From the NCBI GenBank assembly GCA_964487525.1, contig CAZAQC010000036.1, positions 1 through 6,027 on the forward strand: a DNA stretch of 6,027 nucleotides, given 5' to 3'. A program made the translations under genes and the position numbers. The notes beneath the pieces are model-generated. The model was not told the DNA's origin and ran no database searches. It saw nothing but the letters and a program-made list of their open reading frames with translations. The stretch is from UBA2177 sp964487525 (GTDB lineage: Bacteria > Patescibacteriota > Dojkabacteria > SC72). Below are positions 1 to 5,335 of the stretch, one piece after another (the first letter of the stretch is position 1; the number at the start of each line of letters is the position of its first letter).

Positions 1-455
1 AGAATCCTGAAATTAAGGAAATATATGAATTAGTATTAGGTAGAGAACCATCTTCTAGGGAAACATCATATTACAAATACAGCACTTTAAAAAAGGATGC
101 AATTGTAAAAAAGCTTCTGGAAAGTGATGAGCACAAAAGTATTGTAGAGAAAGCTAAGGAAGTACCAAATTTAAAAGAAGAGAACAGAAATCTTGAATCT
201 ACAGTTTTAAAGTTAAGATCACTACAAGATGATAGAGAAAATGAATATTTGGAATTAAAAAGGTTATTGGTTGAGAAGAATAATACAATTGATTCTTTGA
301 GAGAGAACAAGGATATACCATTTTTAACAGACAGAAAGGTTTTGGAAGAGAATAATATACATTACAGCATATCAAAGGAAAAACATGTAGAGAGTAAGTT
401 AAAGGAAGGATTTTTTGATAGATTACTTTATCTTCTAATGGGAAACAACAAATGA
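1..455 (+). CDS. 3' end of a gene: DUF4214-like segment, coiled coil and amphipathic tail (possibly a glycosyltransferase C-terminus)
   Basis: The reading frame is open from the first full codon (position 3) to TGA at 453-455, giving 150 visible residues; the true start lies upstream of the window. Visible residues 7-50 begin IYELVLGREPSSRE and end in a KLLESDEH-like helix. This is the pattern of the DUF4214-type repeat (Y-x2-x-LGREP, then a helix ending near S-x-E), which is often appended to bacterial glycosyltransferases. Residues about 55-105 are rich in E, K, L, N and R with heptad-like spacing and probably form a coiled coil. The last 18 residues (LKEGFFDRLLYLLMGNNK) look like an amphipathic helix that could rest on the membrane. 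The stop overlaps the next gene's start in ATGA. An internal TTG at 249 could be taken for the start, but the upstream frame has good coding character and matches a domain, so it is not. The glycosyltransferase idea is an inference, since no catalytic domain is in view. Confidence 0.75.
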   Translation, partial: NPEIKEIYELVLGREPSSRETSYYKYSTLKKDAIVKKLLESDEHKSIVEKAKEVPNLKEENRNLESTVLKLRSLQDDRENEYLELKRLLVEKNNTIDSLRENKDIPFLTDRKVLEENNIHYSISKEKHVESKLKEGFFDRLLYLLMGNNK

Positions 456-655
456 ATACTAAAACATTTTCAGAAAGATTAAGAAAAGCAAGAGAAGAGA
501 TGGGATACTCTCAAAGAATGCTTGGTATAAGGGTAGGATTGTCAGATAAATCCATAAGTATGTATGAGAAAGGTATTGTATATCCTCCCGTTGGAAACTT
601 ATTGAAAATAGCTAAAGAACTTAAAAAAGGTATCGGATACTTCCTAGAGGACTAG
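452..655 (+). CDS. XRE/Cro-family helix-turn-helix regulator, 67 aa
   Basis: This is a single-domain DNA-binding protein, presumably a small dimeric repressor or regulator. The whole 67 residues fit one XRE (HTH_3) domain. Helix 1 is residues 5-17. The SQRMLGIRVGL helix (20-30) corresponds to the usual TQEELA helix. The recognition helix is SDKSISMYEKG (31-41). The P45-P46 then NLLKIAKEL stretch (49-57) and the GYFLED end (62-67) match the family's closing 'P-x-x-x-L-x-x-I-A-x-x-L' pattern. The ATG overlaps the preceding TGA (ATGA at 452-455), so the two genes are probably translationally coupled; only a weak GGGA at 441-444 precedes it. Its target is unknown. It ends tail to tail on the envelope operon rather than next to that operon's promoter, so control of the operon cannot be assumed. 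The family call is firm and the role is open. Confidence 0.92.
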   Translation: MNTKTFSERLRKAREEMGYSQRMLGIRVGLSDKSISMYEKGIVYPPVGNLLKIAKELKKGIGYFLED

Positions 656-1281
656 TATGGTGGAGTTAACCACTTCTTTGCTTTAATCATATTCTTTTTT
701 ACTATAGCCACAGTCAGTATACAAAGTACTACAAATACAAATAGTATAACTAAGTACTTTACAACATTTAGAATCTGGTACTGTGAACTTGTTGGTTGGA
801 GCACCAAAGCTTTATTAAATGTTACATTGTCATCTATTGAGTTTGTATAGTTTGTATCATATTGCCAAGATATTACTGATACAGAAAAATCATAACTACC
901 ACCTCTTAATGGTTTTATATTTGCTTTAAAAGTATATGTCTCTCCATCAACTAAGCTAACAAACTCCTTATGCTTAGGCGTAGCAGTAAGTGTACTAGGA
1001 ACATTCCAAAGAATTTGAGTCTTAGCAGAATTTATATGAGGTTTAACAGTAAGTACATATGGAACATGATTCCCCAATGGAGACTGAGGTTTCTTTTCAA
1101 GAATCAAATCAAAATATATGTTTGATACCTGTTTTGTGTTTTCATCTATCTGTATCTCCTCCTCTTGAGTAGCAACTACTTCTGGTTCTGTCTCTTCTTC
1201 TAAGACTACATTGTCTGCAGCATAGAGAATGGAAGGGAATAGAAAGATGGAGAATATTAGCAGTAGTATTAACTTTTTCAT
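652..1281 (-). CDS. Exported protein with acidic linker, beta-sandwich-like domain and C-terminal membrane anchor
   Basis: This is an unrecognised 209-residue envelope protein. A clear signal peptide occupies residues 1-22 (MKKLILLL...SILYAA). A Glu-rich linker follows at about 26-47. A domain of alternating polar and hydrophobic strands (about 53-165) contains VPYVLTVKP, TYTFKANIKPL and GGSYDFSVSVISWQ, resembling Ig-like or CARDB-like beta sandwiches. A transmembrane helix lies at about 173-194, followed by a short basic cytoplasmic tail (KKNMIKAKKW). The bulk should therefore sit outside the membrane. It is the last gene of the minus-strand block. Its ATG overlaps the TGA of the upstream gene (1278-1281), which fits translational coupling. 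Its architecture (signal peptide, beta domain, C-terminal helix) matches that of the larger transglutaminase-like protein two genes upstream, so the two may work together. The function is unknown. Confidence 0.85.
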   Translation of the reverse strand: MKKLILLLIFSIFLFPSILYAADNVVLEEETEPEVVATQEEEIQIDENTKQVSNIYFDLILEKKPQSPLGNHVPYVLTVKPHINSAKTQILWNVPSTLTATPKHKEFVSLVDGETYTFKANIKPLRGGSYDFSVSVISWQYDTNYTNSIDDNVTFNKALVLQPTSSQYQILNVVKYLVILFVFVVLCILTVAIVKKNMIKAKKWLTPPY

Positions 1282-1694
1282 TGTAATATTTTTATTATAC
1301 TTATTTTATATACATCAAAAGCACGTTTAGCTTGATCTAGTGTTATAGCATAATCATCATGTACTATTCTATTCCTTAATTTATGAACCTCCCACAAAGA
1401 ATTATATGCCCTCTTTTTAAAAATCTTCTTTGCATTTTTTAAATTATCACCACAAAGTAAATCATTTTTGAAATATAATTGTAGAGATTTCGAAAGTAAG
1501 TTATCTAATTTAATTATGCTATCCCTTCTTACAGATAGTTCTTCACTAAATGCTCCACTTTTGTATGAATAAAGATTCTCTATTAACTTCTTTCTCTTAG
1601 AAAAATCTTCTTTTCTTTTATTAAGCGAAACTAAAACAAAAAGAATCGTTATCAGAACTAAAATTGTAATTGGCAAGAACAATGTATTATCCAT
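1278..1694 (-). CDS. Small membrane protein with C-terminal HEPN-like domain (RNRIVH motif)
   Basis: The protein has 138 residues. Residues 5-23 form an N-terminal transmembrane helix (LFLPITILVLITILFVLVS). A basic stretch (KRKEDFSKRKK, 26-36) follows, placing the rest in the cytoplasm by the positive-inside rule. The remainder is helical and ends in WEVHKLRNRIVHDDYAITLDQA. There R107-x4-H112 matches the R-x(4-6)-H signature of HEPN domains, which include many RNases but also non-catalytic versions. Similar 'HKLRNRIxH' proteins are, to my knowledge, common and unassigned in CPR genomes. The start is supported by an AAGGA Shine-Dalgarno-like sequence (1702-1698 on the minus strand), three bases before ATG. 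It overlaps the upstream gene by 8 bp and the downstream gene by 4 bp. RNase activity is possible but unproven; the domain could be purely a protein-binding helical bundle. Confidence 0.8.
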   Translation of the reverse strand: MDNTLFLPITILVLITILFVLVSLNKRKEDFSKRKKLIENLYSYKSGAFSEELSVRRDSIIKLDNLLSKSLQLYFKNDLLCGDNLKNAKKIFKKRAYNSLWEVHKLRNRIVHDDYAITLDQAKRAFDVYKISIIKILQ

Positions 1695-3576
1695 TTTTCC
1701 TTTTATTATATCTTTGTATTATGAAGTATACCAAAAAAGCAAAGCCAACAAACATGGTCAAAGAAATGATTTTACTTAGAAGTGTGAGATATGTAGGAGT
1801 TTCTTCAATTATCTCTGACTCTAGTATCTTTTCATTTTCATATATCCCAAAATTCTTAAAGGAGATATTTAGAAATATATTACTTGTAGCAACCATTTCA
1901 TTGGGAATATTGAACTGTAATGTACTATTCTGTTTTGGAAGAATAATCTGTGATTGTAAATTATTTACAGGATCTAAATATTGTTGAATATTTGATATAT
2001 TTGATTTTGTAATTGAATATCCATTTATAGTTGTATTTCCTATGTTAGATATATATACATAGCCTTTTAGAAATTTGTCTGTAATTTTGTAATTCTCAAA
2101 AGACAATTGAGAACTAACATCAAAAAGACCTTCTATGTTATCTTTTGTTTCCGATTGTATAGTGAAATCATTATCACTAAAAAAAGAAATCTTTGGAGCT
2201 ACAGCAGACATTCCTCTTTTCAGTATTGTAATATGGTCATGAAAGGAGCTTCCAAAAAGAATTTTGTCAAAATACTCTTCAAGAAAAGGATCTACTGTAA
2301 CCCATCTATTTGTATTGGAATCAAAAAATTCAACCCAGTGATGATAGAAACCATCAGATGTATATCCTGTTACATTAGATATATATCCTATGGCTAATCT
2401 ACTTGGGACATTATATGCTCTTAATAGTGCGATTAGGAAATCAGCATAATCAATGGTGCTAGCGTTATTAGAAGATTCTGTCAAAGCATTTGCTCCTAAT
2501 CTAGTTTCATTAGTAATCCCAAGAGTAATATTGCTCTCAAAATTCAATCTGTCTATGACATATTGGTAAATATATTTGTAAAAAAGTTCTTTCTGATTCG
2601 AATCTAACACATCAATATTGTCAAAATCATCTTGTATATTTATTCCTTTTTTTTGAAGATAGCTATTTACTCTCTTGAATTCTGTATTATTAGTTATGGA
2701 CCAGTAACCAGTTTTTTCTGTCAAAAATGATTGTCTTGCACCCTCTTCTGTCTCAGTATCAATCTTTTGTATGTATCCGTTTATTTTACAATCAAGTGTT
2801 TCATCTGGTGCTACTACATATTTAAAGACATAGTTACCATCTCCGTCCTTTAACGTTGTATTAGGAAGTGGAGATATTTCATCCCATATGATGATTTGAT
2901 TATTGGTATCAGATGGAACATATACTTCAAATGTTTGATTTTCGTCCTTTGAGCTATTTGAAAATACCTTACTAATCTCAAATCTGTAGGTCACACTTTC
3001 TCCAAAAAGCATTGATATACTAGAATAGGTAGGCTTATTTATAGTGACTTCTAAATTTTCTCCTGAAGTTTTAATATTTTGTATTGGATCAGAAGTCCAA
3101 AGAGGTTCTCCCATAGCTTTCGGATATTTAATAACGATACTATTTGTTGTTGTATCAGTGATTTTTGAAGAAAAAGTATATGCCATGCCAACTGTTGTTG
3201 TAGTAGAATATTTCAATTTGATTTCTAATGGATTATCCGGCCTTATTACTGCATTTTTTAAATCTAGAAGCACATCTGTAACTGATCCTCTGTGATAGAA
3301 GGTACAATCTAATTTCTGATTAGTTTTGAAATTTATACACTCTGTTTGGAGATTTTCTACTGGAATAGAGGCAGTATAGTAGGAGAGGACTCGAGGAGTT
3401 TCGCTTCTAATTTGAATAACAGCCTCAGTATTTATGATTTGTTCTGTAAGAGTATGTTCAAATGTTGTATATATTTGAAAGTTTTCTGCTGCTGAAACTG
3501 TCTTAGAAAATGAAAGTAGAATGAGTAAGCTAAATAGATACGGAATTTTCTTTAAAAAGCCAGTCAAATTTTTCAT
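1687..3576 (-). CDS. Exported, membrane-anchored transglutaminase-like protein lacking the catalytic Cys
   Basis: This is a 629-residue envelope protein. A signal peptide spans residues 1-29 (K9-K10, a hydrophobic core at 11-24, cleavage near VSA-A). Beta-rich domains fill about 32-270, with C80 and C91 possibly forming a disulfide. A transglutaminase-core (TGc) domain lies at about 330-435, then a beta domain at about 485-590, a transmembrane helix at about 597-620 and a basic tail. The TGc match is clear: IDYADFLIALLRAYNVPSR (375-393), GYIS (397-400), HHWVEF (412-417) and WVTVDPF (425-431). Active relatives read G-x-C-x-D-Y/F-A at the nucleophile, but here the sequence is S-T-I-D-Y-A with Thr374 (ACC) at the Cys position. 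The His (H412) and Asp (D429) are kept. It is probably an inactive binding or scaffold protein. The start is set by the signal peptide and forces a 47-bp overlap with the upstream gene. Its stop overlaps the next start by 8 bp. Confidence 0.9.
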   Translation of the reverse strand: MKNLTGFLKKIPYLFSLLILLSFSKTVSAAENFQIYTTFEHTLTEQIINTEAVIQIRSETPRVLSYYTASIPVENLQTECINFKTNQKLDCTFYHRGSVTDVLLDLKNAVIRPDNPLEIKLKYSTTTTVGMAYTFSSKITDTTTNSIVIKYPKAMGEPLWTSDPIQNIKTSGENLEVTINKPTYSSISMLFGESVTYRFEISKVFSNSSKDENQTFEVYVPSDTNNQIIIWDEISPLPNTTLKDGDGNYVFKYVVAPDETLDCKINGYIQKIDTETEEGARQSFLTEKTGYWSITNNTEFKRVNSYLQKKGINIQDDFDNIDVLDSNQKELFYKYIYQYVIDRLNFESNITLGITNETRLGANALTESSNNASTIDYADFLIALLRAYNVPSRLAIGYISNVTGYTSDGFYHHWVEFFDSNTNRWVTVDPFLEEYFDKILFGSSFHDHITILKRGMSAVAPKISFFSDNDFTIQSETKDNIEGLFDVSSQLSFENYKITDKFLKGYVYISNIGNTTINGYSITKSNISNIQQYLDPVNNLQSQIILPKQNSTLQFNIPNEMVATSNIFLNISFKNFGIYENEKILESEIIEETPTYLTLLSKIISLTMFVGFAFLVYFIIQRYNKRKNG

Positions 3577-4264
3577 ACTTTCGCATTATTTGTTTAATAA
3601 CAGGAGTTTTGGGAGTTATACCGTAATCTTTAATAATTTTGTCCCAATCTAGTTTCTCAGGTTCATTAACAATCTTATAGCTAGGATTACGGACAGTCTC
3701 CTGTTTAGCATTTTTCCTTATAATATAATAGGATAAACCGTTATTATCATCAAGCACAACTTTTGGATTAGCTTTTATGCTTAAGTACTCAGCAAAAACG
3801 AGATTGGAATTCTGTCTTGTATTAACAACACCAACTTCATAGCCTGCAGGAACTATAATTTTTTGTTCTTTCTTTGCAATAATTTTTATAATTCTGTTTC
3901 TTCTTGGATTATCATAGTTCTGTAGCAAGACTGTAGCTCCACCATATACGATATCGAAGATTCTTGCATATTTTCTACATCTTGTGGCCCTAGTTTTTAC
4001 GAATTCAATACCAGCTAAATTAGGTTTAAGAGCATAGAAATTAATCTTTATGCCTTTTGATTTGTAAATATCATTGTTATCTAGATTTTTGTATTTTCTG
4101 TAAAAAATATCAGGACAAGACAACTCTTTGTTGAGTAATTGTTCCCTTACATCATCGATAGTAATATCAACCTTTTCTTGAAATGAAAAATCTTTTACAA
4201 CTAGTTCGTCACCATCATAAACTATTGGAAAACCAGAGGTTTTTTTAAGATCTATTCTTGCCAT
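3530..4264 (-). CDS. Cupin related to archaeal-type glucose-6-phosphate isomerase, metal ligands missing
   Basis: The protein has 244 residues and no signal peptide or membrane helix, so it is cytoplasmic. The N-terminal extension (MARIDLKKTSGFPIVYDGDEL), the middle EFVKT (87-91), YGGATVLLQ (107-115), IIVPAGY (136-142) and VVNT (146-149), and a YYIIR...NPSYK...DW ending follow, in order, the pattern of the cupin-type phosphoglucose isomerase (GPI) family as found in CPR bacteria. Family members bind a metal through H-x-H after the first strand, a Glu a few residues on, and a His in 'PPGYxH'. The aligned positions here are Thr94, Cys96, Arg101 and Val144, and the protein has no histidine anywhere. 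Isomerase activity is therefore unlikely; a sugar-binding or structural role is an inference. A TGGTATAAT element lies 7 nt before the ATG and no Shine-Dalgarno is seen, so it may also be transcribed separately. It follows the YggT gene by 24 bp and overlaps the next gene by 47 bp. Confidence 0.8.
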   Translation of the reverse strand: MARIDLKKTSGFPIVYDGDELVVKDFSFQEKVDITIDDVREQLLNKELSCPDIFYRKYKNLDNNDIYKSKGIKINFYALKPNLAGIEFVKTRATRCRKYARIFDIVYGGATVLLQNYDNPRRNRIIKIIAKKEQKIIVPAGYEVGVVNTRQNSNLVFAEYLSIKANPKVVLDDNNGLSYYIIRKNAKQETVRNPSYKIVNEPEKLDWDKIIKDYGITPKTPVIKQIMRKYEKFDWLFKENSVSI

Positions 4265-4271
4265 GGGAACT

Positions 4272-4280
4272 ATTATACCA
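4272..4280 (-). promoter_or_regulatory. Candidate internal extended -10 promoter before the cupin gene
   Basis: On the minus strand, TGGTATAAT is a perfect TGn-extended -10 box in the 24-bp gap between the YggT gene and the cupin gene. It ends 7 nt before the cupin ATG (spacer AGTTCCC). Only three of six -35 bases match at 17-18 bp. No Shine-Dalgarno precedes the ATG, so transcription from here would give a nearly leaderless message for the cupin and downstream genes. Confidence 0.45.
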
Positions 4281-4288
4281 TACCAATG

Positions 4289-4576
4289 CTATTCTCTTGA
4301 AAAAGACTTCTGTAACTCAGAAAGTACAAATGCTGCTACAATGTAAAAAAGGAGCGCAATAACAGGAGTTAAGGGTAATGTAAAATTGTTAATTTGTAAT
4401 GTACTAGCAACAATGCCATCAAATGGTTGTATTAATAGGTCACTTATACTCATAACCCATTTAGCAAATTGGTTAGAGGTATTTGCATTAATAACTATTA
4501 AAATTATTCTAGTTATTACCAATGCTTCTACAAACATTATTGCAATATATGCGAGCCTTATTAATAGTTTTAACAT
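4289..4576 (-). CDS. YggT-family integral membrane protein
   Basis: This is a 95-residue membrane protein with two hydrophobic segments: about 5-30 (possibly one long helix) and about 69-88. The order of motifs fits the YggT family (PF02325). VEALVITRIILIVI (16-29) corresponds to the 'xxRxxLSW' helix, ISDLLIQPFDGIV (44-56) to the 'TEPxLxPIR' loop, and LPLTPVIALLFYIVAAFVL (67-85) to 'DLSPIVxLLLL'. Members are short membrane proteins of poorly defined role, linked in various bacteria to osmotic tolerance, cell shape or division. It starts 3 bp after the stop of the lysozyme-like gene, so the two are almost certainly co-transcribed. Only a weak GAGAA about 12 nt upstream could serve as Shine-Dalgarno, and coupling to the upstream stop is likely. 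The family call is based on motif order and size; the sequence is divergent. Confidence 0.75.
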   Translation of the reverse strand: MLKLLIRLAYIAIMFVEALVITRIILIVINANTSNQFAKWVMSISDLLIQPFDGIVASTLQINNFTLPLTPVIALLFYIVAAFVLSELQKSFSRE

Positions 4577-4579
4577 GAT

Positions 4580-5299
4580 TTAAAGATTCTCAAGATTATT
4601 TACATAATATTCTAACTCATTCATGAATCGAGTTACACCTTTTGCCCATAAATCTTCGCCTGTTTCACCACAGGGAGGACAGTATGTGTCTTGAATATCA
4701 AAAGGAGTTAAATCAGTACCATATCCTAAAGCTATTCTTTCTGTAATATGAATAATAGCATCATCCCAAGATACAAATGTACTCCATCCTCTTTCATCCT
4801 TGTTTATTCCTCTCCATCCCCATCCGTTATTTGATCCCTTAGGTATAATATTCCCAAATGCTGACTCTACTCCTGAGATAGAAGCTATCAATCTCCAATC
4901 AATACCCTGTTTGTCTGCTTCAACAACAAAAGTTTCTGCATATTTGGCCATAGGGGATTGATAGTCAGACAGAAATTTGTTCATGGCTAATACTCTTGGA
5001 TCTAAAGTAAAAAATTTAGTTCTACTGGAAGTAGAATCATTTTCAAAGGATGAAGAGAGATTATAATCTCCAGCATATACATGAATATCGAATATTGGAG
5101 TAAGAGTATTCATCTGTTCGTATGAGTTGTTTCTAAGTACAGAAGCTATTTTTTCAACAAAAATGCTTTCAATTTTAGGAGAAAGAAATAATGAATACAG
5201 TGTAAGCACTATCAATATCGCTCCAACTCTAGTAATATTAGAGCTGAATATATTCGGTTTCAGAAGAAGATTTGACTTCTCTACTGTATCATCTGGCAT
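4580..5299 (-). CDS. Membrane-anchored lysozyme-like / lytic transglycosylase-like protein
   Basis: This is a probable peptidoglycan-cleaving enzyme of 239 residues. A short basic N-terminus precedes one transmembrane helix (about 24-42), which would act as an uncleaved anchor. A linker (about 43-98) follows, then a lysozyme-fold domain (about 100-230). Within it, DWRLIASISGVESAFG (134-149) matches the soluble lytic transglycosylase/GH23-type helix, in which E145 would be the catalytic Glu. NNGWGWRGI (157-165) and STFVSWDDAII (173-183) match the pattern of CPR proteins with this fold ('YNAWGWG', 'FxSWexaI'). A CPPC pair (C207, C210), the only cysteines, may form a disulfide. The ATG is the earliest possible, because an in-frame TAA lies three codons upstream. 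It is the first gene of the block and lies 36 bp from dnaE in divergent orientation. The exact bond cleaved (lytic transglycosylase, lysozyme or glucosaminidase) cannot be told. Confidence 0.85.
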   Translation of the reverse strand: MPDDTVEKSNLLLKPNIFSSNITRVGAILIVLTLYSLFLSPKIESIFVEKIASVLRNNSYEQMNTLTPIFDIHVYAGDYNLSSSFENDSTSSRTKFFTLDPRVLAMNKFLSDYQSPMAKYAETFVVEADKQGIDWRLIASISGVESAFGNIIPKGSNNGWGWRGINKDERGWSTFVSWDDAIIHITERIALGYGTDLTPFDIQDTYCPPCGETGEDLWAKGVTRFMNELEYYVNNLENL

Positions 5300-5302
5300 A
5301 AT
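5272..5302 (+). promoter_or_regulatory. Candidate dnaE promoter
   Basis: A TTGACT -35 element (5272-5277, five of six consensus bases) is followed after 19 bp by CATAAT (5297-5302, five of six), preceded by TG at 5294-5295 as an extended -10. Transcription would start near 5309, leaving a leader of about 27 nt. The -35 box and spacer lie inside the first codons of the divergent lysozyme-like gene. The 19-bp spacer is longer than usual, and AT-rich sequence gives chance matches, so this is tentative. Confidence 0.4.
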
Positions 5303-5307
5303 AATTT

Positions 5308-5316
5308 AGTATATCA
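5308..5316 (-). promoter_or_regulatory. Candidate extended -10 promoter of the envelope operon
   Basis: Read on the minus strand, TGATATACT is an extended -10 element (TGn plus TATACT, five of six bases). It ends 8 nt before the ATG of the lysozyme-like gene. No convincing -35 is seen, which extended -10 promoters can do without. The start point would fall about 2 nt before the ATG, giving a nearly leaderless mRNA, and no Shine-Dalgarno is present. Confidence 0.4.
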
Positions 5317-5335
5317 AATTGGGGCAATATTTGTT

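Noticed and set aside
71..310. Minus-strand ORF of 79 codons rich in Ser, Phe and Leu
   Set aside because: It is antisense to the well-supported coiled-coil reading frame; its composition is what the complement of an A-rich coding strand gives, and it has no recognisable domain.
660..673. GTGG-AGTTAA-CCAC inverted repeat near the convergent stops
   Set aside because: The stem is only 4 bp and no clean U-tract follows on either strand, so it is not a credible terminator.
1294..1299. TATAAT on the minus strand 12 nt before the last operon gene
   Set aside because: No TG extension or -35, it lies inside the upstream coding sequence of an overlapping gene pair, and such hexamers are expected by chance in AT-rich DNA.
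1670..3295. Several plus-strand ORFs (1670-1987, 2107-2397, 3044-3295) across the transglutaminase-like gene
   Set aside because: They lie antisense to a clear 629-residue protein with signal peptide, TGc domain and membrane anchor; the ORFs have no domain pattern.
4386..4583. Plus-strand ORF with hydrophobic stretches opposite the YggT gene
   Set aside because: Antisense to a membrane protein gene; the hydrophobicity mirrors the opposite strand, and the YggT motif order supports the minus frame.
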